Source of the DNA: Bifidobacterium merycicum DSM 6492
GTDB lineage: Bacteria; Actinomycetota; Actinomycetes; Actinomycetales; Bifidobacteriaceae
Direction of reading: 5' to 3'
DNA: 64,000 bases
NCBI RefSeq assembly: GCF_900129045.1
Contig: NZ_FQTX01000001.1
Span: 582,873 to 646,872 of the forward strand
Shown piece after piece: positions 11,310 to 20,686 of this stretch; within the stretch, counting starts at the first letter, position 1, and each line of letters starts with the position of its first letter. A program made the position numbers and the translations under genes. The notes under the pieces are model-generated. The model searched no databases, was not told the DNA's origin, and was given only the letters and a program-made list of their open reading frames with translations.

Positions 11310-14300
11310 GTGGCAGACGATTCACTGAAATGGCTTGGCGATGAGATCCGCAGCGAATGCGGCGAGGGGATGCTGCAGCGCGCGCAACGGATCGTGTGGT
11401 ATGAGCAGGACCGGATAATGGGGGCGCAATGTCTGGATTCGTCGGACGGTGACGGCACCCGCATCACCCTGACCGCCCGTATGCGAGCCGCGTCGACATC
11501 GGCCGGCACCTATACCGTGCAGGCGACCATCGACCTCGGCGACGAACTGCTCCTGTCACGGTATTGCAGTTGCCCGGCGTTCGGGAAAACCGATGCGGGC
11601 GGATACCGGAGCATGGCCGGGTACCGTGATTTCGACACGGACGATTACGGGGATGGCGGCGCGTGCGGCTCATACGGCTCGTATGGGGATTACGACGACT
11701 ACGACGATTCCGGGTATGAAAGCTACGGCACGGGTGGTTCGACGTTCGGCCATGTTCCCAATGACGATGAGCGGGGCGTCACACCCGCACACTGGTCCGG
11801 AAGCCTGACCGCGAACGCGCGCTATACCGGGGTCTGCAAGCATGTGGCGGCCATGATCCTGCTGTTCCTCGACAATCCGGACTTGTTCCACGGCTACCAT
11901 GGGGTGGCCGGTGCGACGCCGCGACGGCTGGCTGACTATATGCGTCAGCTCGACGGGCGGAACGCCGGAACGGATGAGGATGTTCGCAGTGTTCTTCTCG
12001 AACGCATGGACGGGGCGAGACGGCGTCTCGCCGCCGAACAGGGCAAGCCGCAACCATCGGTCGGCAGGCCGGGCGCAGCAAAACGCGCCGGCACGCCGCC
12101 CGCGGTCAGACCGGGAAGCGTGGAACTGGAACCGACGCTGGTGCTCGGCTACGGGACATGGTCGCTGCAACTGCGCATCACGCATGCCGCGGGCGGGGCG
12201 AACGCCTCGTATGTGGTGCGGAACATCGCGAAGATGGTGGCCGACATCCGATCCGGCGTATACACCAGTTACGGCAGGAAACTCGCTTTCCGTCACTTCC
12301 CGGAGATGTTCTCCCCGTTCTCCCGGAGCCTGATCGATTTCATCGAACGCGCGATCCGATCCCGCAGGATCGCCATGCTGCAGAACCATCAGTACGCATC
12401 CGGCGTGATGGTCGACCGCGAATTGTTCCTCGCCGACTGGGAGGTTTGTGATCTGCTGGACCTGTACCATGAGCTGCCCGCCTCGATCGGCCTGCGATTG
12501 GACGGCACGACCGTATCGGGTGAGCAGGGTGCGCCCATAGTGGAAGGCGGCCCGGATGTCACCTTCCACGCGGAGTACACGCGTCGCATGGCTTCCGGCG
12601 GAGTGCGGATCACCGGCGATCGCACGGTGCTCGCCACCATTGCCGGCCAGCACAGCCGGTACATCCTCGCTTCGAAGGGCGGGCGTTCCCGGCCGGAGCT
12701 CCACCGTTGCCCCGCCGCGTTCGCCCCGGCGCTGCATGCGTTGGAATCATTGTGCACCGGTGAACCGGACGGCGTGTTCGTGCATGAGAACGACTGGCCG
12801 ATGTTCGCCCGTACCATCCTGCCGGCGCTGGCGAAGGCCGGCATCGGCTTCGACGTGCCGCAGGAGATCGCGTACATCGCAAACGGCGAATGCGGGCTCG
12901 AATTCTACCTGGACCGCGATCTGAACGGCGTCACCTGCGAAGCCGTGGCCCGATACGGTGATTTCGCGTTCCAGCTCGTTCCCGCGGCGAAGTCGTTGCG
13001 CGGCATCATCCATCCGGATTCCACCAGTCGGGCGTCGCTCGTCAAACGCGACGCGGAACATGAACGGCTCGGCGTGGAACTCGTCGAACAATTGTTCCCC
13101 GAACATGACGATCATAGCCTTGCACGCATCGACGAACAGGATGAGGATGCCGTTCTGCTGCTGCTCACCGACGGCGTGGACATGCTCCGTTCCATCGGCG
13201 AGGTGTTCTCCACCGCCGCGTTCGACGGCATGCTCAAGGAGAGCGCTCCGACGGTGAAGGTCGGCCTGTCCATCGATTCGAATCTGGTGGAGATCTCACC
13301 AATCGCCGACGAGGTGCCGATGAACGAGGTCGGTTCGCTGCTGGCAAGCTATCGGCGCAGGCGCCGCTACCACAGGCTGCGTGACGGTTCCTTCGTCGAC
13401 CTGAAAGACGCCGATCTCGATGAACTCGACACGGTCGCCGTCGATTTCGGGCTGACCGAACGCCAGCTCAACGAAGGCGGCATCGAATTGCCTGGCTATC
13501 AGGCGTTCCTGCTTGACTCTGACGTTTCCGACACCGAAAAAAGCGCATCGTTCCGCGCATACGTCGACGACGTCAAGGTGATCGACCCGCGGCGCTATGA
13601 GGTGCCGCAATCGTTGCGCGGCGTGCTGCGCCCATACCAGGTCGAGGGATTCCAATGGTTGTCGACGCTGTGCGACAAGGGGTTCGGCGGCATCCTCGCC
13701 GACGAGATGGGTTTGGGCAAATCCCTCCAGACGCTCACCCTGCTCGAATCCCGCAAGGGTAACGGTTGTTCGCTTATCGTCTGCCCGGCGTCGCTGGTGT
13801 ACAACTGGGCCGCGGAATGCGCGAAGTTCACGCCCGACCTGCATGTCGAGATCGTCGCGGGGGGCAAGGCCGAACGCCGTCGCGTGCTGGCGACCGTGGC
13901 GCGGCCTGCGGATGCCGACGATACAGGGGAGTCGGGCGGGGCGGGCGATACTGACGAGGCCCGCGCCGCTGATGCGCCGGACATCCTGATCACGTCCTAC
14001 GATCTGCTGCGCCGTGACATCGACGATTACGGGGATTGCGCGTTCGATTGCGTGGCGATCGACGAGGCGCAGTACATCAAGAACCATACGACCAAGGTCG
14101 CCAAGGCCGTGAAGCGGCTGCGGGCCGAGCATCGTTTCGCGCTCACCGGCACGCCGATCGAGAACCGGTTGAGCGAACTGTGGAGCATCTTCGATTTCCT
14201 CATGCCGGGATTGCTTGGTTCCTACGCGAGATTCCGCGAGCGCTACGAGCAGCCGATCCTCGCGCCGGGGCCGGAACAGTCGGTCATGGCCGCCAAACTG

Positions 14301-15083
14301 CAGGCGCTGGTCGGTCTGTTCATCAAACGCAGGCTGAAACGCGACGTGCTCACCGACCTGCCGGACAAGTTCGAGAACGTCGTCACCGTCAGGCTTGAGG
14401 GGGAGCAGCGCAAGCTGTACGCCGCGCATGAGCAGCGTCTGCGCGCCTCGCTCGACAAGGTCGACGATGCCGATTTCGATACGAGCAGGATTCGTATCCT
14501 CTCCGAGTTCACGCTGCTGCGTGAGATCTGCTGTTCGCCGAAACTCGTGTACGCGGATGCGAAGAACGCCTCCGCGAAGCTTGACGCGATCGACGATCTG
14601 GTGTCGAGTTGCATGGATTCCGGCAAGAAGGTGCTTATCTTCTCGCAGTTCACCTCGTTCCTTGATCTGATCGGCGAACGGCTCGCCCAGCATGGCGTCG
14701 CGTTCCATTCGATCACCGGCGAGACACCCAAGAAGCGTCGCGTCGAACTGGTCGACCGGTTCAACGGCGATGATGTGCCCGTGTTCCTCATCTCGTTGAA
14801 GGCGGGCAACACCGGTCTGAACCTGGTGGGCGCGTCCGTGGTCATCCATGCCGACCCGTGGTGGAACGCCGCCGCGCAGAACCAGGCCACGGATCGTGCA
14901 CATCGCATCGGGCAGACGCACGATGTGAACGTGTACCAGATCGTGGCGCAGGACACCATCGAGGAGCGTATCCTGCGACTGCAGAAGGAGAAAAGCGAAC
15001 TCGCCAAGCAGTTCACGGATGGCACCGCGGGCGGTGGCGTGGGTTCGCTCACCAAGGACGAGCTGCTCGGCCTGCTGTCCTGA
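11310..15083 (+). CDS. SWIM zinc-finger SNF2-family DNA helicase
   Basis: A 1257-residue protein (GTG 11310 preceded by AGAGAGG; a TTG 11268 start is less likely). N-terminal part: a SWIM-type zinc site with CSC at about residues 86-88 and CKH at about 175-177. C-terminal part: a complete SNF2 helicase with Walker A DEMGLGKS (about 797-804), DEAQ (about 916-919), LTGTPIENRLSELWSIFDFL and the motif VI region QATDRAHRIGQTHD. It probably remodels protein-DNA complexes or supports transcription recycling, like RapA-class proteins. The linker between the SWIM halves is unusually long, about 86 residues, and rich in Gly, Tyr, Asp and Ser. A second low-complexity insert (DDTGESGGAGDTDEARAADA) lies before DEAQ. 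Confidence 0.93.
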   Translation: MADDSLKWLGDEIRSECGEGMLQRAQRIVWYEQDRIMGAQCLDSSDGDGTRITLTARMRAASTSAGTYTVQATIDLGDELLLSRYCSCPAFGKTDAGGYRSMAGYRDFDTDDYGDGGACGSYGSYGDYDDYDDSGYESYGTGGSTFGHVPNDDERGVTPAHWSGSLTANARYTGVCKHVAAMILLFLDNPDLFHGYHGVAGATPRRLADYMRQLDGRNAGTDEDVRSVLLERMDGARRRLAAEQGKPQPSVGRPGAAKRAGTPPAVRPGSVELEPTLVLGYGTWSLQLRITHAAGGANASYVVRNIAKMVADIRSGVYTSYGRKLAFRHFPEMFSPFSRSLIDFIERAIRSRRIAMLQNHQYASGVMVDRELFLADWEVCDLLDLYHELPASIGLRLDGTTVSGEQGAPIVEGGPDVTFHAEYTRRMASGGVRITGDRTVLATIAGQHSRYILASKGGRSRPELHRCPAAFAPALHALESLCTGEPDGVFVHENDWPMFARTILPALAKAGIGFDVPQEIAYIANGECGLEFYLDRDLNGVTCEAVARYGDFAFQLVPAAKSLRGIIHPDSTSRASLVKRDAEHERLGVELVEQLFPEHDDHSLARIDEQDEDAVLLLLTDGVDMLRSIGEVFSTAAFDGMLKESAPTVKVGLSIDSNLVEISPIADEVPMNEVGSLLASYRRRRRYHRLRDGSFVDLKDADLDELDTVAVDFGLTERQLNEGGIELPGYQAFLLDSDVSDTEKSASFRAYVDDVKVIDPRRYEVPQSLRGVLRPYQVEGFQWLSTLCDKGFGGILADEMGLGKSLQTLTLLESRKGNGCSLIVCPASLVYNWAAECAKFTPDLHVEIVAGGKAERRRVLATVARPADADDTGESGGAGDTDEARAADAPDILITSYDLLRRDIDDYGDCAFDCVAIDEAQYIKNHTTKVAKAVKRLRAEHRFALTGTPIENRLSELWSIFDFLMPGLLGSYARFRERYEQPILAPGPEQSVMAAKLQALVGLFIKRRLKRDVLTDLPDKFENVVTVRLEGEQRKLYAAHEQRLRASLDKVDDADFDTSRIRILSEFTLLREICCSPKLVYADAKNASAKLDAIDDLVSSCMDSGKKVLIFSQFTSFLDLIGERLAQHGVAFHSITGETPKKRRVELVDRFNGDDVPVFLISLKAGNTGLNLVGASVVIHADPWWNAAAQNQATDRAHRIGQTHDVNVYQIVAQDTIEERILRLQKEKSELAKQFTDGTAGGGVGSLTKDELLGLLS

Positions 15084-15194
15084 TGCGGTCACAGGGGATT
15101 TCCGTACGCGCCGGCGCTGCCTCCGGTACGTCACCGTGCCGATGAGGTAAGCTGAAAACGACTCCAATTCCAATGATGGAAAGGATCTTCCCCC

Positions 15195-16439
15195 ATGAAA
15201 GTCGACATTCTCACCCGAGAGTATCCTCCGCACGTCTACGGTGGTGCCGGCGTGCACGCCGAGGAACTCTCCAAGGTTCTGGCGGAACGTATCGACGTGA
15301 CGGTACGCGCGTTCGACGGTGCGCGCACCGACGCGGATATCCCCGCCATTCCCGGAACCGACCCGAAGGGCTCGCTGCGCCTGTTCGGCTATGACACGCC
15401 GGCCGAGCTGAGTGATGCCAACGCGGCGTTGAAGACCTTCGGCGTCGACCTGCAGATCGCCAACGACGTGGACGCCGATCTCGTCCATGTGCACACTTGG
15501 TATGCATGCTTCGCGGGGCGTCTGGCCCAGCAGCTGCACGAGGTGCCGTTGGTCATCACCGCGCATTCGCTGGAACCCTTCCGCCCGTGGAAGCGCGAAC
15601 AGCTTGGCGGCGGCTACAACCTGAGTTCGTGGGCCGAACGTGACGCCTATGAGCATGCCGACCGTATCATCGCCGTTTCCGGAGGCATGCGCGAGGATAT
15701 TCTCGCTGCCTATCCGAACGTCGACCCGGATAAGGTCGTCGTGGTGCACAACGGCATCACCATGTCCGATTTCGCCACCCCGGCCGAGGACGATGAAGGC
15801 TGGAAGGTGTTCGACCGGTACGGCATCGACCGCAGCAAGCCGACGCTGCTGTTCGTCGGTCGTATCACACGTCAGAAGGGCCTGCCGTACCTGCTCAAGG
15901 CGCTGCATCTGGTCGATCCGGGCATTCAGGTGGTGCTGTGCGCCGGCGCCCCGGACACCCCGGAGATCGCCGAGGAGGTCAAGACCGCGTTCGCCAGGCT
16001 TGATGAGGAACGCGGCAACATCATCTGGATCGAGGAGATGCTGCCCAAGCCCGAACTCAACGCGTTGGAGCATGGCTGCGATGCGTTCATCTGCCCGTCG
16101 ATCTACGAGCCGCTCGGCATCGTAAACCTCGAGGCCATGGCCTGCGGTCTGCCGGTGGTAGCCTCCGCGACGGGCGGCATCCCGGAGGTCGTGGTCGACG
16201 GCGAAACCGGTTACCTGGTGCCGATCGACCAGCTGCATGACGGCACCGGCACGCCGACCGATCCGGACAAGTTCGTGGCCGACATGGCCGCCGCCATCGA
16301 CAAGGTGATGGCCGATCCGGAACTGGCCAGGAAGATGGGGCAGGCCGGTTATGAGCGTGCACGCGATCATTTCAGCTGGGAGTCGATCGCCGACCAGACC
16401 GTCAAGGTCTACGAGGACGTGCTCGCCGAACGCAAGTAA
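15195..16439 (+). CDS. glgA: Glycogen synthase, actinobacterial GT4 type
   Basis: 414-residue glycosyltransferase family 4 enzyme of the Corynebacterium-type glycogen synthase group. The N-terminus is KVDILTREYPPHVYGGAGVH (donor/acceptor cleft), the central FVGRITRQKGLPYLLKAL begins the second Rossmann domain, and EPLGIVNLEAMACGLPVVAS carries the E-x7-E catalytic motif of retaining GT4 enzymes. It elongates alpha-1,4-glucan from ADP-glucose; the mycobacterial relative GlgM makes maltose-1-phosphate, so that activity cannot be excluded. AAAGGATC lies before the ATG. It appears to be monocistronic: a long inverted repeat follows. Confidence 0.92.
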   Translation: MKVDILTREYPPHVYGGAGVHAEELSKVLAERIDVTVRAFDGARTDADIPAIPGTDPKGSLRLFGYDTPAELSDANAALKTFGVDLQIANDVDADLVHVHTWYACFAGRLAQQLHEVPLVITAHSLEPFRPWKREQLGGGYNLSSWAERDAYEHADRIIAVSGGMREDILAAYPNVDPDKVVVVHNGITMSDFATPAEDDEGWKVFDRYGIDRSKPTLLFVGRITRQKGLPYLLKALHLVDPGIQVVLCAGAPDTPEIAEEVKTAFARLDEERGNIIWIEEMLPKPELNALEHGCDAFICPSIYEPLGIVNLEAMACGLPVVASATGGIPEVVVDGETGYLVPIDQLHDGTGTPTDPDKFVADMAAAIDKVMADPELARKMGQAGYERARDHFSWESIADQTVKVYEDVLAERK

Positions 16440-16504
16440 GCCAGGTCCGGCCGCCGATCCGCACGTGTTCGTGACGGCTGGTGGACGGCGCAAGGCATGA
16501 TGGC

Positions 16505-16545
16505 AGGCCGCGCGATATTCTTGCACACGGAATATCGCGCGGCCT
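16505..16545. terminator. Long inverted repeat downstream of glgA
   Basis: A perfect 16-bp stem (AGGCCGCGCGATATTC at 16505-16520 against GAATATCGCGCGGCCT at 16530-16545) with a 9-base loop. No T-tract follows on the + strand. It probably ends the glgA transcript or blocks read-through, and it argues that the following ABC gene starts after it. Confidence 0.55.
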
Positions 16546-16583
16546 TCGTGTCGCAGGACAACGCATATGCGAATGGGGATGAG

Positions 16584-17432
16584 ATGAACGAAACCGTATT
16601 GCAACTCGACAACGTGGAATTCCGCCGCAACCGTCGTGTGATCATCACCGACATGAACCTGACCATCCATGCGGGGGAGCGCTGGGTGCTGTTCGGCCCC
16701 AACGGCATCGGCAAGTCGACCACCGTCGGCATGCTCGCCACGCGCACTTTCCCCTCCGAAGGCAAGGTGTTCATCCTCGGCCATCAGCTCGGCAAATACG
16801 ACGTGTTCAAACTGCGCACCCGCATCGGCCTCGCCTCCGCCGCGCTCGGCCGGCAGTTCCCCGAAGGCGAGGACCCGTTGAACGCGGTGGTCACCGGATT
16901 GACTTCGGTGACCGGCAAATGGCATGACGAATACACCGCCGAGGAGTATGAACGCGCACGCCGTCTGCTGCATGATTTCTCTGTGGGCTATCTCGAAGGC
17001 AAGCAGATGTGGCGCCTGTCCGAGGGCGAGCGCACCCGCGTGCTCATCGCCAGGGCGTTGATGGGCGACCCGGAGCTGCTCATCATGGATGAGCCGACCA
17101 CGGGTCTTGACTTGGGCGGCCGTGAACAGGTGATGCGCACGCTGAGCCGTATCGGGCGCGAATCCTCGGAACGTGCGGTGGTGCTCGTCACGCATCGTCT
17201 TGAGGAGATTCCCGAAGGCTTCGACCATATCGCCATCATGGGGCGCAAACCCGTCTCCTCGGAGGACGCCACCGAGGATGGCATCGACGCCATGGGCAAT
17301 CCTTCGGCCGGCACGATCATCTACACGGGCTCCCTGGAGGATGGTCTGACGGACGAACGCCTGTCTGCGCTGTTCGGCATGCCCATCGAGGTCGAGCATT
17401 CGCACGGGCGCTGGGCCGCATACGCCGTGTGA
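16584..17432 (+). CDS. ABC transporter ATP-binding protein
   Basis: A 282-residue single ABC ATPase. Walker A GPNGIGKSTT, a signature LSEGERTRVLIARAL, Walker B LLIMDEPTTGLDLGG and switch His VLVTHRLEEIPEGF are all present. I chose ATG 16584 (GGGGATGAG upstream); the frame stays open upstream through the inverted repeat, which is unlikely to be coding. There is no permease gene next to it, so it may serve a remote permease or act as a soluble ABC protein. It resembles the ModF/PhrA-like stand-alone ATPases (LEEIPEGFDHI), which is inference only. Confidence 0.85.
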   Translation: MNETVLQLDNVEFRRNRRVIITDMNLTIHAGERWVLFGPNGIGKSTTVGMLATRTFPSEGKVFILGHQLGKYDVFKLRTRIGLASAALGRQFPEGEDPLNAVVTGLTSVTGKWHDEYTAEEYERARRLLHDFSVGYLEGKQMWRLSEGERTRVLIARALMGDPELLIMDEPTTGLDLGGREQVMRTLSRIGRESSERAVVLVTHRLEEIPEGFDHIAIMGRKPVSSEDATEDGIDAMGNPSAGTIIYTGSLEDGLTDERLSALFGMPIEVEHSHGRWAAYAV

Positions 17433-17513
17433 GGGAACCTGTCCTCGGTTCCCGTGACTTTCGACGGGGGCATCGTCCGTCTTTCGCGCAAGTCGCGGAT
17501 ACTATGTGAGAAA

Positions 17514-17541
17514 AGCCGTGCAACTGTCCAGTTGCGCGGCT
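17514..17541 (+). promoter_or_regulatory. Stem-loop in the leuS 5' leader
   Basis: AGCCGTGCAACT, loop GTCC, AGTTGCGCGGCT: a 12-bp stem with one G-U pair, 13 bases before the leuS ATG. A TACTAT -10-like element at 17500-17505 would place the transcript start right at the base of the stem. No Shine-Dalgarno is visible between stem and ATG. It could be the terminator of the ABC gene or a leuS control element; I cannot tell which. Confidence 0.45.
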
Positions 17542-17554
17542 ACTTTCGTTCCTT

Positions 17555-20491
17555 ATGAGTGAGACTGAACCGAAGTTCCGTTACAACGCCGCAATGGCGC
17601 AGGACATCGAAACCAAATGGCAGAAGAAGTGGGATGACGAGGGCACGTTCTGGGCGGCGAACGTCGCCGGCGATCTGAAGGACGGCAAGGGCCGCAACGC
17701 CGAAGGACGCCCGTCGTACTTCGCGATGGACATGTTCCCGTACCCGTCCGGCAAGGGTCTGCACGTGGGCCATCCGCTGGGTTACCTCGCCTCCGACGTG
17801 GTGAGCCGCTACCACCGAATGAAGGGCGAGAACGTGCTGCACGCCATGGGCTATGACGCCTTCGGCCTGCCCGCCGAGCAGTACGCGGTCCAGACCGGCC
17901 AGCATCCGCGCGTGACCACCGAGGCGAACATCGCCAACATGTCCCGCCAGCTGCACCGCATGGGCCTGAGCTTCGACAACCGCCGCAGCTTCGCCACCAT
18001 CGACCCCGGCTACGTGCGTTGGACGCAGTGGATCTTCTCGCGCATCTACGATTCCTGGTATGACGAGGACGCCACCAACCCGAGCGGTTCCAAGGGTTCC
18101 GCTCGTCCGATCAGCGAACTGGTCGCCAAGTTCGAATCCGGCGAGAAGGCCATCCCCGGCCATGAGGGTCAGGCTTGGGCCGATCTGAGCGAGGCCGAGC
18201 AGGCCGACGTGCTCAACGATTTCCGTCTGGCCTACATCTCCAAGTCCCCGGTGAACTGGTGCCCGGGCCTGGGCACGGTGCTCGCCAACGAGGAGGTCAC
18301 CGCCGAAGGCAAGTCCGAACGCGGCAACTTCCCGGTGTTCCAGCGTGAACTGCGCCAGTGGTCCATGCGCATCACCGCGTACGGTCATCGCCTCATCGCC
18401 GATTTGGACGGCATCGACTGGCCCGAGAAGGTCAAGCTCATGCAGCGCAACTGGATCGGCGAAAGCCACGGCGCGTCCGTGCATTTCGAGGTCGAGACCG
18501 CTGACGGCGTGCAGGACATGGAGATTTACACCACCCGTCCCGACACCCTGTTCGGCACCACGTTCGCCGTGGTCTCCCCGGAGCATCACCTGCTGGAACA
18601 CGTGCCCGCCGCATGGCCGGAAGGCACTCCGGAGGATTGGAAGGGCGGCTACGCCACGCCCGTCGAAGCTGTGAAGGCCTACCGTCTCGAAGCGGAATCC
18701 AAGACCGCCAAGGATCGTGTGGACGAAGCCTGTGAGAAGACCGGTCTGTTCACCGGCCTGTACGCCGTCAACCCGATCACCGGCGCCAAGCTGCCGCTGT
18801 TCACCGCCGACTACGTGCTCATGGATTACGGCACGGGCGCCATCATGGCGGTGCCGGGCGGCGATCAGCGTGATTACGATTTCGCCGTCAAGTTCGGCCT
18901 GCCGGTCATCTACACCGTGCAGCCGCTGCCTGAATCCGGTGACGACCTGTCCGCCTACGAAGGCAAGGCGCCGTTCGTCTCCCACGACGGCATCGTCATC
19001 AACTCCTCCGTCGAGGCGACCAAGGCCAAGGGCGACGCGCTGAGCCTCAACGGCCTGCGCGTGGACGATGCCATCGCCAAGGTGAACGAGTGGCTCGAAT
19101 CCGCCGGCGTCGGCAAGGGCACCGTCAGCTACCGTCTGCGCGACTGGCTGTTCAGCCGCCAGCGCTACTGGGGCGAACCGTTCCCCATCGTGTACGGCGA
19201 GGACGGCACCCCGCATCTGCTGCCGGATTCCATGCTGCCGATCAACCTGCCGGACGTGCCGGACTATTCCCCGCGCACCTTCGACCCGATGGACGCCGAA
19301 TCCAATCCGGAGGCCCCGCTGAGCCGCAACGAGGATTGGGTGAAGATCCGCCTCGATCTGGGCGACGGCGAGAAGACCTACTACCGCGACACCAACACCA
19401 TGCCGAACTGGGCCGGCTCCTGCTGGTACTACATGCGTTACATCGACCCGAACGACACCGCCAACATGGTCGAGAAGAACGAGTTCGACTACTGGATGGG
19501 CCCGAACCACAACAAGTATTCGGGCGACGAAGGCGGTGTGGACCTGTACATCGGCGGCGTGGAACACGCGGTGCTGCACCTGCTGTACTCCCGCTTCTGG
19601 CACAAGGTGCTGTTCGACCTGGGTTACGTGGATTCGGCTGAACCGTTCCACAAGCTGTTCAACCAGGGCATGATCCAGGCCTACGCCTACACCGACGACC
19701 GTGGCCAGTACGTGCCGGCCGACGAGGTCGTGGAAGGCCCCGCCGGCGAGGACGGCGAGCCGACCTTCACCTGGAACGGTGAACACGCCAACCGTGAGTT
19801 CGGCAAGATGGGCAAGAGCCTGAAGAACATCGTCACCCCGGACTACATGTACGAGAACTACGGCGCCGATACCTTCCGCCTGTACGAGATGAGCATGGGC
19901 CCGCTGGACGAATCCCGTCCGTGGAACACCCGCAACGTCGTCGGCAGCATGCGTTTCCTGCAGCGCCTGTGGCGCAACGTGATCGATGAGGAGACCGGCG
20001 AGGCGAAGGTGACCGAGGATACCCCCGACGTCAAGACCCTCAAGCTGCTGAACAACACCATCGCCGACGTGACCGTCGAGATGGAGGGCATGCGTCCGAA
20101 CACGGCCATCGCCAAGCTCATCGTGCTCAACAACCATCTGACCGGCTTGAAGAGCGTGCCGCGTGCGGCCGTCGAACCGCTGATCCTCATGCTCGCCCCG
20201 ATCGCGCCGCACGTGTGCGAGGAACTGTGGAGCAAGCTGGGTCATGGGGAGTCCCTGTCCGCCGCGCCGTGGCCGGTCGCCGACGAGCGTTACGTCGGTC
20301 AGGACACCGTCACCGCGGTCGTGCAGATCAAGGGCAAGATCCGCGCCAAGCTCGAAGTCTCCCCGGACATCGCTTCCGGGGACCTGCAGCGCATGGCGTT
20401 GGAGGCCGTCGCCGACCGTCTGGGTGGCAAGGAGCCGCGCAAGGTGATCGTCAAGGCGCCGAAGATCGTGTCGATCGTCCCCGCCGAGTAA
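17555..20491 (+). CDS. leuS: Leucyl-tRNA synthetase
   Basis: 978-residue class I synthetase that charges tRNA-Leu. The HIGH motif appears as HVGH (PYPSGKGLHVGHPLGY) and the KMSKS motif as KMGKS at about residue 750 (FGKMGKSLKNIVTPDYM). The CP1 editing domain with its T-rich region (TTRPDTLFGTTFAVVSPEHH) and the conserved Asp (YGTGAIMAVPGGDQRD) are intact, so it should deacylate mischarged tRNA. An actinobacterial-style insert lies between residues 160 and 210. The gene stands alone between an ABC ATPase and a strong terminator. The leader has a stem-loop and no obvious ribosome site. Confidence 0.98.
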   Translation: MSETEPKFRYNAAMAQDIETKWQKKWDDEGTFWAANVAGDLKDGKGRNAEGRPSYFAMDMFPYPSGKGLHVGHPLGYLASDVVSRYHRMKGENVLHAMGYDAFGLPAEQYAVQTGQHPRVTTEANIANMSRQLHRMGLSFDNRRSFATIDPGYVRWTQWIFSRIYDSWYDEDATNPSGSKGSARPISELVAKFESGEKAIPGHEGQAWADLSEAEQADVLNDFRLAYISKSPVNWCPGLGTVLANEEVTAEGKSERGNFPVFQRELRQWSMRITAYGHRLIADLDGIDWPEKVKLMQRNWIGESHGASVHFEVETADGVQDMEIYTTRPDTLFGTTFAVVSPEHHLLEHVPAAWPEGTPEDWKGGYATPVEAVKAYRLEAESKTAKDRVDEACEKTGLFTGLYAVNPITGAKLPLFTADYVLMDYGTGAIMAVPGGDQRDYDFAVKFGLPVIYTVQPLPESGDDLSAYEGKAPFVSHDGIVINSSVEATKAKGDALSLNGLRVDDAIAKVNEWLESAGVGKGTVSYRLRDWLFSRQRYWGEPFPIVYGEDGTPHLLPDSMLPINLPDVPDYSPRTFDPMDAESNPEAPLSRNEDWVKIRLDLGDGEKTYYRDTNTMPNWAGSCWYYMRYIDPNDTANMVEKNEFDYWMGPNHNKYSGDEGGVDLYIGGVEHAVLHLLYSRFWHKVLFDLGYVDSAEPFHKLFNQGMIQAYAYTDDRGQYVPADEVVEGPAGEDGEPTFTWNGEHANREFGKMGKSLKNIVTPDYMYENYGADTFRLYEMSMGPLDESRPWNTRNVVGSMRFLQRLWRNVIDEETGEAKVTEDTPDVKTLKLLNNTIADVTVEMEGMRPNTAIAKLIVLNNHLTGLKSVPRAAVEPLILMLAPIAPHVCEELWSKLGHGESLSAAPWPVADERYVGQDTVTAVVQIKGKIRAKLEVSPDIASGDLQRMALEAVADRLGGKEPRKVIVKAPKIVSIVPAE

Positions 20492-20523
20492 CGGCGGCAT
20501 CCCGGTTCGCCGGGCATTGAACG

Positions 20524-20559
20524 AAAAACGGCATCCGCATTCGTGCGGATGCCGTTTTT
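20524..20559. terminator. Rho-independent terminator after leuS
   Basis: A perfect 16-bp stem with a TTCG tetraloop: AAAAACGGCATCCGCA at 20524-20539 and TGCGGATGCCGTTTTT at 20544-20559, ending in a T-run. Confidence 0.93.
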
Positions 20560-20686
20560 CGTATTCGTGGCATCACGGCGCAAGCACCGTGGAAGAAAGT
20601 CGTCTGCGCTTCGGTCATCCGTCGCATCGGTAACAATGGTCCGCTACGATGTTCTGCGGTCCGCGCATGGGGTCGGAGGGATCCGC

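Noticed and set aside
13296..17405. A 1369-codon open frame on the minus strand antisense to the SNF2 helicase and glgA
   Set aside because: It covers several real genes with catalytic motifs on the + strand; the antisense peptide is low-complexity and unlike any family.
17433..17554. A T-box in front of leuS
   Set aside because: No TGGNACCGCG motif is found in this leader.
17540..20500. A 986-codon open frame on the minus strand antisense to leuS
   Set aside because: Antisense shadow of a GC-rich gene; boundaries coincide with leuS.
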